51,803 nt of DNA from an uncultured Pseudomonadota bacterium. Lineage in GTDB: Bacteria; Pseudomonadota; Gammaproteobacteria; Ga0077536. Within the stretch, counting starts at the first letter, position 1; each line of letters starts with the position of its first letter. Position numbers and translations under genes: made by a program. Shown piece by piece: positions 38,830-47,538 of the stretch. The notes below the pieces were generated by a model. That model was not told the origin of the DNA, did not search any database, and saw only the letters and a program-made list of their open reading frames with translations. The stretch spans positions 1-51,803 of the forward strand of contig CACDEI010000006.1 of the NCBI GenBank assembly GCA_902551695.1, read 5' to 3'.

Positions 38830-40089
38830 ATGATGAACCTAACGGAACTAAAACGAAAATCCGCGGCTGAACTAGTCGCTATTGCTGAAGAAATGGGACT
38901 AGATGGAGTCGCAAGATCGAAAAAACAAGATGTAATCTTCAGTATACTTAAGGCACACGCTAAAAAAGGCGAGAACATCTCTGGCGATGGAGTCCTGGAG
39001 ATTCTTCAAGATGGGTTCGGGTTCCTCAGATCCTCAGATTCATCATACCTTGCAGGAGCGGACGACATTTACGTTTCCCCGAGCCAAATAAGACGTTTTA
39101 GCCTACGCACGGGAGATACAATCTCAGGGAGAATTCGACCTCCCAAAGATGGAGAGCGTTATTTTGCCCTCCTTAAAGTTGGAAAAATAAATTTGGAGCC
39201 GCCCGAAAATACAAAGAATAAAGTGGTCTTCGAAAATTTAACGCCTCTATTTCCTCAAGATCGGTTAGAGCTTCAATTAGGCAACGGAAGCACCGAAGAT
39301 TTACCTCCAAGAGTTATCGACTTAGCCTCCCCAATAGGCAAAGGACAGAGAGGACTGATAATATCCCCACCCAAAGCGGGAAAAACTATGATGCTGCAAA
39401 GTATCGCCCACTCGCTTGAAGCTAACAATCCAGATTGCTTCTTAATAGTATTATTAATTGACGAAAGACCAGAGGAAGTTACCGAAATGCAACGGTCTGT
39501 TAGGGGAGAAGTGATCTCTAGCACATTTGATGAACCAGCTAGCCGTCACGTACAAGTAGCGGAGATGGTTATCGAAAAAGCTAAACGATTGGTGGAACAC
39601 AAGAAAGACGTCGTAATCTTGCTCGATTCAATCACTCGACTAGCCAGAGCATATAACACAGTGGTGCCCTCATCAGGAAAAGTGCTTACCGGTGGAGTAG
39701 ATGCCAACGCACTTCAAAGGCCCAAGAGGTTTTTCGGGGCGGCAAGAAACATTGAAGAAGGAGGAAGTCTCACGATAATAGCCACTGCTTTGATCGACAC
39801 AGGCTCAAGAATGGACGATGTAATATACGAAGAGTTCAAGGGAACAGGGAACATGGAAATTCATCTTGATCGAAAAATTGCAGAAAAGAGAATTTTTCCT
39901 GCTGTGAACATTAACCGCTCAGGGACGAGAAGAGAAGAGATCCTCACCAAACCTGATGAACTACAAAAAATGTGGATACTGAGAAAACTATTACACCCTA
40001 TGGACGAAATAGCAGGTATAGAGTTCCTTTTAGAGCGCTTAAAAGCAACAAAAAACAACGGCGAATTTTTTGACGCGATGAAGCGCTAG
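38830..40089 (+). CDS. rho: Transcription termination factor Rho
   Basis: Hexameric RNA-dependent ATPase/translocase. N-terminal [13 protein letters not shown] and RNA-binding domain ([28 protein letters not shown]), Walker [20 protein letters not shown], and the R-loop [16 protein letters not shown]; 419 residues. Two adjacent ATGs (38830 and 38833) make the first residue ambiguous; MNLTELK is the E. coli form. It has an unusually C-rich 215-nt leader after trxA. Confidence 0.97.
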   Translation: MMNLTELKRKSAAELVAIAEEMGLDGVARSKKQDVIFSILKAHAKKGENISGDGVLEILQDGFGFLRSSDSSYLAGADDIYVSPSQIRRFSLRTGDTISGRIRPPKDGERYFALLKVGKINLEPPENTKNKVVFENLTPLFPQDRLELQLGNGSTEDLPPRVIDLASPIGKGQRGLIISPPKAGKTMMLQSIAHSLEANNPDCFLIVLLIDERPEEVTEMQRSVRGEVISSTFDEPASRHVQVAEMVIEKAKRLVEHKKDVVILLDSITRLARAYNTVVPSSGKVLTGGVDANALQRPKRFFGAARNIEEGGSLTIIATALIDTGSRMDDVIYEEFKGTGNMEIHLDRKIAEKRIFPAVNINRSGTRREEILTKPDELQKMWILRKLLHPMDEIAGIEFLLERLKATKNNGEFFDAMKR

Positions 40090-40107
40090 AAGTTCCTATC
40101 CCTAGTT

Positions 40108-40452
40108 CTACCCAGGTGGCCAAACAAGCTTTCTACCCGCCAGAAAATGCAAATGTAGATGGAAAACAGTCTGTCCAGCATCCGACCCATTATTTATTAC
40201 GACCCTAAAATTTTCCCCAAATCCAGCATCTTTAGCTAAAGACGCTCCAATTCGCATTAAACGACCCAACAAATTCTCATCTTCAGCTGTAGAATTTGAA
40301 AGCATCTTAATAGGCACTTTAGGACATACTAAAACATGGAAAGGCGCTTGAGGATTGATGTCCTTGAACGCTATCGCTTCCACGTCCTCATATAGAATAT
40401 CAGCTGGCACATCTCTTTTGATAATTTTTTCGAAAAGGGTTTCATTACTCAT
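40108..40452 (-). CDS. hinT: HIT-family purine nucleoside phosphoramidase HinT
   Basis: Hydrolyses adenosine 5'-phosphoramidates. The histidine triad HLHLHFLAG is near the C-terminus; FEKIIKRDVPADILYED and VLVCPKVPIKML are the HinT N-terminal pattern; 114 residues. It follows sat by 9 nt; HinT and ATP sulfurylase both handle adenylates (APS can react to adenylyl species), though a functional link is only inference. Confidence 0.92.
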   Translation of the reverse strand: MSNETLFEKIIKRDVPADILYEDVEAIAFKDINPQAPFHVLVCPKVPIKMLSNSTAEDENLLGRLMRIGASLAKDAGFGENFRVVINNGSDAGQTVFHLHLHFLAGRKLVWPPG

Positions 40453-40461
40453 TTCAATTCC

Positions 40462-41673
40462 TTAGATATTTCTTAATCCCTGATAATAAGCCATTAAGAT
40501 ATCTGCAACTTCGGGTCTCGCAAACTCAGGTGGCAGTGCTTCTCCATTACCCAGCATTTCTCTGACCCTTGAGCCAGAGAGCATTATGAAATCTTCAGGC
40601 ACATGATCTGGAACGTCTCGCATCATCACGACCTTATTGAGCTTTTTTGAGAAGGCAGTATGGTCCGCCTCAAAAATTTCGATTTCATAGGCACTAGATA
40701 CTAATTCAGAGTGAAAGATTTCTTGAGCCGCAAAAGGAGAATAATAATCTCCAACACCGGCATGGTCCCTACCAACTATAAGATGGCTACACCCAGCATT
40801 TTGCCTTATCACTGCATGCAACAGAGCCTCTTTTGGTCCCGCATAAAGCATATCAAAACCATATCCACACACCATCGCCGTATTCTCGGCAAAATACAGT
40901 TCTACCATTGTCCTAATTGCACTATCTCGCACATTTGCAGGGATGTCGCCTTCCTTTAATTTACCTAGCAGCATGTGTATCAAAACCCCATCCGCTCCCA
41001 ACTCATTTTTTGCTATTTTGCACAATTCCTCGTGGGCCCTATGCATTGGGTTTCTAGTTTGAAAAGCTACGACCTTTTGCCAGTTCCTCTGAGCAAAAGC
41101 AGTTCTTATTTGACCAGCGGTTACGAAGGTTCCGGCGAATGAGTTTTCATAGAAACTATAGTTCAGCACTAGTACGTCCCCCGAAATTAACACAGGTCCT
41201 TGAGACAGGAAGGTCTCCACTCCCGGGTGTTTTTTATCCAATGTACCAAAAATATTTTTCGTCATTCTCTCCATTTCGATAGAAGTCAATCGCTCAACCG
41301 ACTCGACCCTCTGATAAGCTAAGATAGGGCAATCCTCCACATTTGGATCTTTCAGTGCCACCACATCACCCTCAGAAATCCCTTCATGCGTTCGGAGCAA
41401 ATTTAAAACAGGAACAGGCCAGAACTGACCGTTTTGCATCCTCATGCCCTCACAAATCGACAGGGCATCGTCCTTGTTATGGAATCCAGTAAGCGGACAA
41501 AAATACCCGGCACCAAGCATCACTAAATTCGCCGCAGCACTAGAGCTAACTACCACAGAATTTGAAACACTCGCTTCGGATACTGAGAAATTTGAATGGG
41601 AATTTTCATCATTTTCTTTGCAAGAAAATAACTTACCACCACCAAAAGCATTCACCATACTCGCAACATTCAT
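40462..41673 (-). CDS. sat: ATP sulfurylase (sulfate adenylyltransferase), homomeric Sat type
   Basis: Interconverts ATP plus sulfate and APS plus pyrophosphate. QTRNPMHRAH (205-214; catalytic Arg207, His211 and His214) and GRDHAGVGDYY (from 301) identify the Sat family, not the CysD/CysN type usual in gammaproteobacteria. 403 residues. No APS kinase domain is fused. Neither aprAB, cysC nor other sulfur genes are adjacent, so assimilatory versus sulfur-oxidising use cannot be read from context. Sandwiched between a Nudix gene (9 nt upstream) and hinT. Confidence 0.93.
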   Translation of the reverse strand: MNVASMVNAFGGGKLFSCKENDENSHSNFSVSEASVSNSVVVSSSAAANLVMLGAGYFCPLTGFHNKDDALSICEGMRMQNGQFWPVPVLNLLRTHEGISEGDVVALKDPNVEDCPILAYQRVESVERLTSIEMERMTKNIFGTLDKKHPGVETFLSQGPVLISGDVLVLNYSFYENSFAGTFVTAGQIRTAFAQRNWQKVVAFQTRNPMHRAHEELCKIAKNELGADGVLIHMLLGKLKEGDIPANVRDSAIRTMVELYFAENTAMVCGYGFDMLYAGPKEALLHAVIRQNAGCSHLIVGRDHAGVGDYYSPFAAQEIFHSELVSSAYEIEIFEADHTAFSKKLNKVVMMRDVPDHVPEDFIMLSGSRVREMLGNGEALPPEFARPEVADILMAYYQGLRNI

Positions 41674-41682
41674 AGCAACCCT

Positions 41683-42258
41683 CTACCCTAAAACTTCGTG
41701 AGCCACAAACTTACTTTCCGATCCTTCCCTAAAAACATCGCCACAATGAAACTTGAAGCTGCCCTTCTTCCTATCTTCAAAGAAAAACCTCAATGAATAA
41801 GTAATTGTTGGAAACGCAATAGAGTCCCATGGGACATCTTGCTTCTCATACAAAGAGCATTCCAAGGTCTCTTCTCCAGGAGAAAAATCTAACGACACAA
41901 GCTCAGATATAAACATCATATACACCTGATTTATCTGAGGTAAGTTAAATAAAGCGAATAATTTACTATGCTTTACTTCGGCACAGGCTTCCTCTGATGT
42001 TTCCCTTTCTGCCGCTTCAAGCGTGCTCTCTCCATTCTCCATAAAACCCGCCGGCAAAGTCCATAGTCCATACCTTGGCTCGATCGCTCTTTTACACATC
42101 AGGATGCTATCCTCCCATACCGGTATACAGCCTGCTACGATTTTTGGGTTTTCATAAAATACAGCACCACAAGACTCACAATGCTGGCGTGGTCGGTTAT
42201 CTCCCTCTGGCGTTGTGAAAACTATGTTTGACGAGCCACAATGGCTGCAGAATCGCAT
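41683..42258 (-). CDS. Zinc-ribbon Nudix hydrolase
   Basis: Hydrolyses a nucleoside diphosphate derivative; substrate unknown. An N-terminal zinc ribbon has CSHCG and CESCG, then a Nudix box from about 71: GFMENGESTLEAAERETSEE, with the metal-binding REx(2)EE. The usual Gly after EE is Cys here (EEACAEV), which I believe is normal for this zinc-ribbon branch. 191 residues; first gene of a three-gene minus-strand operon with sat and hinT. Confidence 0.85.
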   Translation of the reverse strand: MRFCSHCGSSNIVFTTPEGDNRPRQHCESCGAVFYENPKIVAGCIPVWEDSILMCKRAIEPRYGLWTLPAGFMENGESTLEAAERETSEEACAEVKHSKLFALFNLPQINQVYMMFISELVSLDFSPGEETLECSLYEKQDVPWDSIAFPTITYSLRFFFEDRKKGSFKFHCGDVFREGSESKFVAHEVLG

Positions 42259-42395
42259 TTATGCCGAAGACTCCTCAGGGTTGTGTATAGTTATTTATCA
42301 AAAGGCTCGAAAACGCAAATTAGATTATTGACGTAACGCAATCCATATTTTCGCAAATCCCACCTTTAATGAGGGGAGTTTGGCATTATTCTGCT

Positions 42396-42427
42396 TTGAA
42401 GTAAATTAGCATGCCATCTAATATAAT
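42396..42427 (+). promoter_or_regulatory. Candidate hemH promoter
   Basis: A perfect TATAAT lies at 42422-42427, about 60 nt before the hemH start. The best -35 (TTGAAG, 42396-42401) is 20 nt upstream, longer than ideal, so an activator or a poor -35 may apply. The 228-nt gap between the Nudix gene and hemH otherwise shows nothing clear. Confidence 0.4.
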
Positions 42428-42486
42428 GATTGGAAACAAATCGAACGCCCTGGCAAAGATTAGAAACATTGAGGTAAGAGGTAATA

Positions 42487-43587
42487 ATGACGAATTTTAA
42501 GGGATCAAAAAACTTCGAGCATGGGAAAAAAATATCTGTAGGAGTTCTACTTTGTAATCTTGGAACCCCCGACAAACCCACACGCAAAGCTGTCAAACGT
42601 TATTTAGCAGAATTTCTTAGTGATCCTCGTATCGTCGAGCTACCTCGGATTTTATGGCTTCCCATCCTTCATGGAATTATTTTAAATACTCGACCCACTC
42701 GATCTGCGCGGGCATATTCAAAAATATGGACAAAATCTGGTTCACCCCTTTTGTTTCACTCAAAAAACTTGAAGACTCAAATTGAAAGAGACTTAGACAG
42801 GAGTTGGGTAACTTTCGAGCTCGGAATGAGATATGGAAACCCCTCGATTGGCAGTGCTCTTGAAGCACTTATAGATAAGGGGGCAAGGCAAATACTTGTT
42901 GTCCCAATGTACCCTCAATATGCAGCTGCCACCACCGGTTCTATTTATGACGCAGTATTTAACTATTGCTCAAGCCTTCGCTGGGTACCTCAAATTAGAT
43001 TTACTTCTAATTATCATAACGAAGAGCGCTACATCAGCGCCTTGGCGAAAAAAATTATTGACCATTGGGCTCAAAAAGGGAGATCTGACAAACTCCTGTT
43101 TTCCTTTCACGGCATTCCAAAATCCACATTTTTAGAGGGTGATCCCTACCACTGCCAATGCCAAGAGACGGCTAGGCTTGTGTGCGAGAAAATTGAGATC
43201 AAACCTGAAAGCGCAATCGTTACATTTCAATCACGGGTGGGCTTTGGCGAATGGTTAACTCCTTACACTGATGACACACTAAAAAATTTAGCAACTTCTG
43301 GAATATCGACAGTTGATGTTATTTGTCCTGGATTCGCCGTTGATTGCTTGGAAACTCTTGAAGAGATAGCCATCCAAAACAAAGAGTTATTTATCGAACA
43401 TGGAGGTAAACGATTAACTTATATCGATGCGCTCAACGACTCACAAAATCACGTAAATTTGCTATCCTCCCTAATAAAAACAAACCTGGGAGATTGGTAT
43501 GAGGTCCCACCTTCCACACCCGCGGGTCAATCCGCTGCAGCTGAAAGGGCGCGTGCTATGGCACTCGAAAAAAATAATGATCAATAG
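42487..43587 (+). CDS. hemH: Ferrochelatase
   Basis: Inserts Fe2+ into protoporphyrin IX, the last step of heme b synthesis. Catalytic His208 is in LLFSFHGIPKS and acidic Glu289 in PGFAVDCLETLEEI; VGVLLCNLGTPDKPT opens the domain; 366 residues. ATG 42487 has AGAGG 5 nt upstream. With hemJ, hemL and hemB this gives four heme genes in the window. The last 32 nt overlap the convergent nitroreductase gene. A C-terminal low-complexity tail (AAAERARAMA) follows the core. Confidence 0.96.
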   Translation: MTNFKGSKNFEHGKKISVGVLLCNLGTPDKPTRKAVKRYLAEFLSDPRIVELPRILWLPILHGIILNTRPTRSARAYSKIWTKSGSPLLFHSKNLKTQIERDLDRSWVTFELGMRYGNPSIGSALEALIDKGARQILVVPMYPQYAAATTGSIYDAVFNYCSSLRWVPQIRFTSNYHNEERYISALAKKIIDHWAQKGRSDKLLFSFHGIPKSTFLEGDPYHCQCQETARLVCEKIEIKPESAIVTFQSRVGFGEWLTPYTDDTLKNLATSGISTVDVICPGFAVDCLETLEEIAIQNKELFIEHGGKRLTYIDALNDSQNHVNLLSSLIKTNLGDWYEVPPSTPAGQSAAAERARAMALEKNNDQ

Positions 43588-44131
43588 GTTTCCTTTTTTG
43601 TTCGGCTACTCCTTTAGCAACACCAAACCATAGCAGCCCAACTACATTTTCTTGCTCAGTATTGAACCCTACGATCTGCGCTAGTCGCGGATCTCGAGTA
43701 ACCTCTCCAGTGGTCCACTTGACACCAACTCCATCCGCCCAAAAAGATAACATGAGGTTTTGAATCCCACAGCAACAAGCCGCATAATCCTCCACCTGTC
43801 TTAATTCATCTTCACTCTTTATACAATTTACAAGCAACCAACCAGGTATTTCTTTCCAGCGAGCTGCTTTTATCTCTGCAGCTTTTTCACCCTTGCTACC
43901 CTCCAAAATTTCCTTATTTAGGGAAATAATTTGATTTTTGACTTCTGGCCCCAGCAAGTATACTCGCCAGGGTTCCGTTAAATAATGATTTGGAGCCCAC
44001 CGCACGCTCTCCACTGCGTTCTCAATGAGGCTTTCTGGTATATCTTCATCAGAAAAGTGATGAGAAGTTCTCCGTTCTCTCAGTATTTGGTGAACAACAC
44101 TATGATAACTTGCACTTAGATTATTCTTCAT
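43556..44131 (-). CDS. Nitroreductase-family protein
   Basis: FMN-dependent reductase of the small YdjA-like nitroreductase group; the physiological substrate is unknown. RRTSHHFSDEDIPE (FMN-phosphate contact region) and ESVRWAPNHYLTEPWRVYLLG are the family's N-terminal signature; GIQNLMLSFWADGVGVKWTTG and VGLLWFGVAK follow. 191 residues. Its final codons overlap hemH by 32 nt on the opposite strand; the conserved C-terminal length suggests the overlap is real. Confidence 0.88.
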   Translation of the reverse strand: MKNNLSASYHSVVHQILRERRTSHHFSDEDIPESLIENAVESVRWAPNHYLTEPWRVYLLGPEVKNQIISLNKEILEGSKGEKAAEIKAARWKEIPGWLLVNCIKSEDELRQVEDYAACCCGIQNLMLSFWADGVGVKWTTGEVTRDPRLAQIVGFNTEQENVVGLLWFGVAKGVAEQKRKPIDHYFFRVP

Positions 44132-44171
44132 TATCTATTATGATACCTCCCTTATTAATAATTTATTAGGG

Positions 44172-44196
44172 CTACTTGTGCCGATAGCACAAGTAG
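44172..44196. repeat. Perfect 10-bp inverted repeat between nitroreductase and slt genes
   Basis: CTACTTGTGC (44172-44181), 5-nt spacer, GCACAAGTAG (44187-44196). It lies in the 112-nt divergent gap, about 40 nt from the nitroreductase start and 48 nt from the slt start. No T-run follows on either side, so it is not a terminator. The symmetry and location fit an operator for a dimeric regulator, or an RNA hairpin in the slt leader. Confidence 0.6.
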
Positions 44197-44243
44197 TAAT
44201 CAGTATTTTAGCAGCACTTTTAAGTTGACGAAGAATTATAAGA

Positions 44244-46562
44244 ATGTCATCAAATTTTTTAAAAATTCAGCCTGTCGTGTTCATACGGTTACTGCTAGCC
44301 TTTTCTTTATTATTGTGCCCTACTATTAGCACGTCGAGTGAATCGTCTAGTGTAGAAGCAACCAAACAATTTAAAAAGGCATTAAGATATCAGAGGTTGG
44401 GACGAACGAAAGAAGCTCGAAACTTGATAGAAGACTTCCCTGATCATCCTCTCTACGGATATTTGGTATATCAAGATCTAAAACGACGATTAAACAAAAA
44501 AAATATCCGCGAAATTGACTTATTCTTGACCAAAGAAAAAGGTTCTAGAATTGAAAAATTATTAAGAAAGCGATGGCTCAATCGGCTACACAGAAATAGG
44601 CAATGGCGTAGTTTTTTAGATTATTATCAAAAAGGCAGATTCTCAGAACCCGCGATCACTTGTAAGTTTTACGAGGCTAAGATAGGACTTGGGCAAGGCG
44701 CCTCGATAATAGAAGAAATTAAGTCCACCTGGAACCAAGGCACTTCCCTACCAAAGGAATGCGACCCCGCTTTCAAATTTCTATATAGTACCGATAGCTT
44801 GACTGATTCGATCGTATGGGAGCGAATTAAAAAGTCATACCACAAAAATAACGTCTCCCTCGCAAAATACCTCTCCCGTTATCTTACAGATAAAAAGCTA
44901 GTGAAATTACGGAGAAATTTCGACTATGCACGACGCTCACCGCGACGATTTTTCCAAAACAATAAACTACCCGACACTCCTGAAGCAAGAGACGTGCTCG
45001 TTTATGGAATTAAAAGACTATCCAGATCAAGTTTGGAAAAAACCATCAAAACATGGACTACAATATCGATAAAATACGATTTCTCTAAACAACAACGATC
45101 AGAAGTTTTAATAAGTTTAGGCACTGCTGCCACCCGAGTTCAGGACGAGAGGGCCCTTTATTTTTTTGGCTCCGTAGAAGACGAGTTCATCACTCAATCT
45201 GCAGAAAGAAATCGTCTTGCCATGGGTATTTATTTTCAAGATTGGCCCAAAATAATAAAATGGACAAGCAAATCCGCCAGGAATGATATTTCAAGATCTC
45301 GCCTCGATTTCTGGCGCGCCTATGCGTTAGGAAAGGTGGGAAGAGAAATTGAATCGAACAAATTGCTATCCACTATCGCGAAACGTCGCGACTACCATGG
45401 GTTCTTAGCGGCTGACATACTGGGAACAGAATATCAGTTCAATCATAGGATTGTTCAGTTTACAAAAACACAAATGAGCACCGCCCTAGAAGCCTCAAAA
45501 TTTGGACGTGCAAACGAATTATTCAAAATCGGAAAAACACTCGAGGCAAAACGTGAGTTTTTTCACGAACTCGACCGAAGCACCGATCACCAGTTAGAGT
45601 TCGCTGCAAAAATTGCGGACAACTGGAACTGGCCTAAAGGTTCAATATTCGCCCTGGGAAGAGCATCATCTTATGATGATCTAGAACTGAGATTTCCGTT
45701 GAGATATCTCAAAGAAATAGAGGAACAACTTGTTCCAAGAGATAAATATGTAGTGCGGAAGGGTGATTCATTGTGGAAAATATCTAAAAGATTTGGAATA
45801 ACAATTAACAAGCTCCGCCAATGGAACAAACTAAAAAAGAGCGCTGTAATACAGCCGGGGCAAAAACTGATTGTTAATCAGGGATCCTCTTCTAAAAATA
45901 ATAAAAAACAGGCACTCTATACGGTCAAAAATGGCGAGTCACTCTGGAAGATAGCAAAGAACCATGATGTCACCATTAAAGATCTCCGCTTCTGGAACCA
46001 GCTACACTCTAGTGATGTTCTTAAAGTCGGGGCTAAGCTAAAAATAGGACGGAGTTATAAAAATTTTAAACCCTTATCTCTAAATCGCACGCTGGCAATT
46101 ATAAGGGCAGAAAGCGCTTTTGATCCATTTGCTCGCTCCACAGCTAACGCTAGGGGTTTAATGCAAATAATTCCATCTACCGCACGGCTCACCGCCAGAC
46201 AGAATGGGATCCGCTTGGGAAGAATTAAAAACCTTTACAAACCACAGCTAAATATAATGATAGGGACTGCCTACCTAAGTGGGTTATTGGAAAAATTCGA
46301 TGGCAATTTTGCTATGGCCGCCGCAGCCTATAATGCGGGACCTCACCGAGCAAGGAGATGGCAGAAGAAGCGATGCGGAGATCCTAGAATGTGGATCGAC
46401 TCTATTCCAATAACGGAGACTAGGAGGTATGTTAGGAGAGCAATCTTTTACTCAAGAATTTATGAATGGCGACTTGGCCTGCCGGTAAAAAGGATTAGCG
46501 AAGAGATTGGGCTGATTCCTCATCATAGTAATAAATTTAGGAAAAAGGGATGTTGGTTATGA
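44244..46562 (+). CDS. Soluble lytic murein transglycosylase with two inserted LysM domains
   Basis: Cleaves the MurNAc-GlcNAc bond, forming 1,6-anhydro-MurNAc. Of 772 residues: signal peptide (about 12-32); long alpha-helical repeat region (about 38-490), as in Slt70; RFPLRY at 483-488; LysM 1 (about 501-544, YVVRKGDSLWKISKRFGI) and LysM 2 (about 557-602, YTVKNGESLWKIAKNHDV); SLT catalytic domain (about 613-740) with Glu623 in IIRAESAFDP, then GLMQIIPSTA and AAAAYNAGP. In typical Slt the FPLxY segment leads directly into the catalytic domain. The product matches the substrate of AnmK. The next gene overlaps its stop. Confidence 0.93.
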   Translation: MSSNFLKIQPVVFIRLLLAFSLLLCPTISTSSESSSVEATKQFKKALRYQRLGRTKEARNLIEDFPDHPLYGYLVYQDLKRRLNKKNIREIDLFLTKEKGSRIEKLLRKRWLNRLHRNRQWRSFLDYYQKGRFSEPAITCKFYEAKIGLGQGASIIEEIKSTWNQGTSLPKECDPAFKFLYSTDSLTDSIVWERIKKSYHKNNVSLAKYLSRYLTDKKLVKLRRNFDYARRSPRRFFQNNKLPDTPEARDVLVYGIKRLSRSSLEKTIKTWTTISIKYDFSKQQRSEVLISLGTAATRVQDERALYFFGSVEDEFITQSAERNRLAMGIYFQDWPKIIKWTSKSARNDISRSRLDFWRAYALGKVGREIESNKLLSTIAKRRDYHGFLAADILGTEYQFNHRIVQFTKTQMSTALEASKFGRANELFKIGKTLEAKREFFHELDRSTDHQLEFAAKIADNWNWPKGSIFALGRASSYDDLELRFPLRYLKEIEEQLVPRDKYVVRKGDSLWKISKRFGITINKLRQWNKLKKSAVIQPGQKLIVNQGSSSKNNKKQALYTVKNGESLWKIAKNHDVTIKDLRFWNQLHSSDVLKVGAKLKIGRSYKNFKPLSLNRTLAIIRAESAFDPFARSTANARGLMQIIPSTARLTARQNGIRLGRIKNLYKPQLNIMIGTAYLSGLLEKFDGNFAMAAAAYNAGPHRARRWQKKRCGDPRMWIDSIPITETRRYVRRAIFYSRIYEWRLGLPVKRISEEIGLIPHHSNKFRKKGCWL

Positions 46563-47521
46563 AGAAACTGATAATAGGACTTCAAGGAGGAAGCGGTTTT
46601 CTGGGTAGTTTTTTAGCGAACCTACTGGTAAAAAAAGGACACTCCGTACGAATAGCTACAAGGGAAGAAAATAACTCCCGCAAGCTTTGGGTGCTTCCAA
46701 ACACCAAGATAGGGAAAGTTGACATGAATCGACAGGAGCAGATAGATCGATTTTTCGAAGGGTGTGATTGTGTTGTAAATCTAGTCGGGATCTTGAATGA
46801 ACGAAAGGATAACGGTAAGGGTTTCGACTATGTTCATGTTGAACTAACAAACAGACTAATACAAGCCTGCAAGACTAATGGCATTTCTCATTTGCTACAG
46901 GTAAGCTCCCTTGGAGCCGATCCTAGCTCTGAGTCTTTCTATCAATCTTCAAAAGGACATGCAGAAAAATTATTAAAATCGGAGCAAAGCCCAAAATTAC
47001 GCACGTCAATAGTTCAACCATCAGTCATCTTTGGCCCAAACGATAAATTTACTAATCGATTCGCTAAACTTCTGAGCATTACCAGAGGAGTACTTCCATT
47101 AGCCTGCCCGAAAAGCAGGCTACAGCCCGTCTATGTAGGTGATGTTGCTCAAGCAATAATGAACATTATTGAAAATGATTCGCTTGCAGGCCAAATTTAT
47201 GAACTTGGTGGACCCGAAGTTCAGTCACTAAAAGAAATAGTAGAATATATAGGTGAAGTTTCTGGAATTAATGCCCGAATAATACCACTCAATAGTCTGT
47301 TGTCAGCGATACAGGCACACACTTTAGAATTCTTTCCAGGCAAACCCTTCTCAAAGGACAACCTGAGAGCTTTACAGAAAGACTCGGTCTGCAAAAGAGT
47401 TGACTCACTTGATACTCTGGGAATTCGACCTACAAGGATGAGCGAAATCCTTCCGTCTTACCTTGGCCAAAAAAACATAAAAGGCCGCTATTCTGAATAT
47501 AGAAATTTAGCGGGAAGATAA
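46559..47521 (+). CDS. NDUFA9-like atypical SDR, NAD(P)-binding protein
   Basis: Rossmann protein related to the complex I NDUFA9 accessory subunit and to epimerase-like SDRs. Nucleotide-binding motif GGSGFLG near the N-terminus, NLVGILNE, a YxxxK motif in FYQSSKGHAEKLL, and QPSVIFGPND are the family landmarks. 320 residues. I chose ATG 46559, which overlaps the slt stop (ATGA) and has AAGGG 9 nt upstream; ATG 46550 is possible. It lies between slt and cca. The substrate, if any, is unknown. Confidence 0.83.
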   Translation: MKKLIIGLQGGSGFLGSFLANLLVKKGHSVRIATREENNSRKLWVLPNTKIGKVDMNRQEQIDRFFEGCDCVVNLVGILNERKDNGKGFDYVHVELTNRLIQACKTNGISHLLQVSSLGADPSSESFYQSSKGHAEKLLKSEQSPKLRTSIVQPSVIFGPNDKFTNRFAKLLSITRGVLPLACPKSRLQPVYVGDVAQAIMNIIENDSLAGQIYELGGPEVQSLKEIVEYIGEVSGINARIIPLNSLLSAIQAHTLEFFPGKPFSKDNLRALQKDSVCKRVDSLDTLGIRPTRMSEILPSYLGQKNIKGRYSEYRNLAGR

Positions 47522-47538
47522 TTAGAGCCTATCGACTA

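Noticed and set aside
42328-42333. TTGACG box upstream of hemH
   Set aside because: The only AT-rich hexamer is 12 nt away, too close for a promoter.
42752-42759. TGTTTCAC half of a parS site
   Set aside because: Only one arm of the 16-bp palindrome is present, it lies inside hemH, and the other arm does not match.
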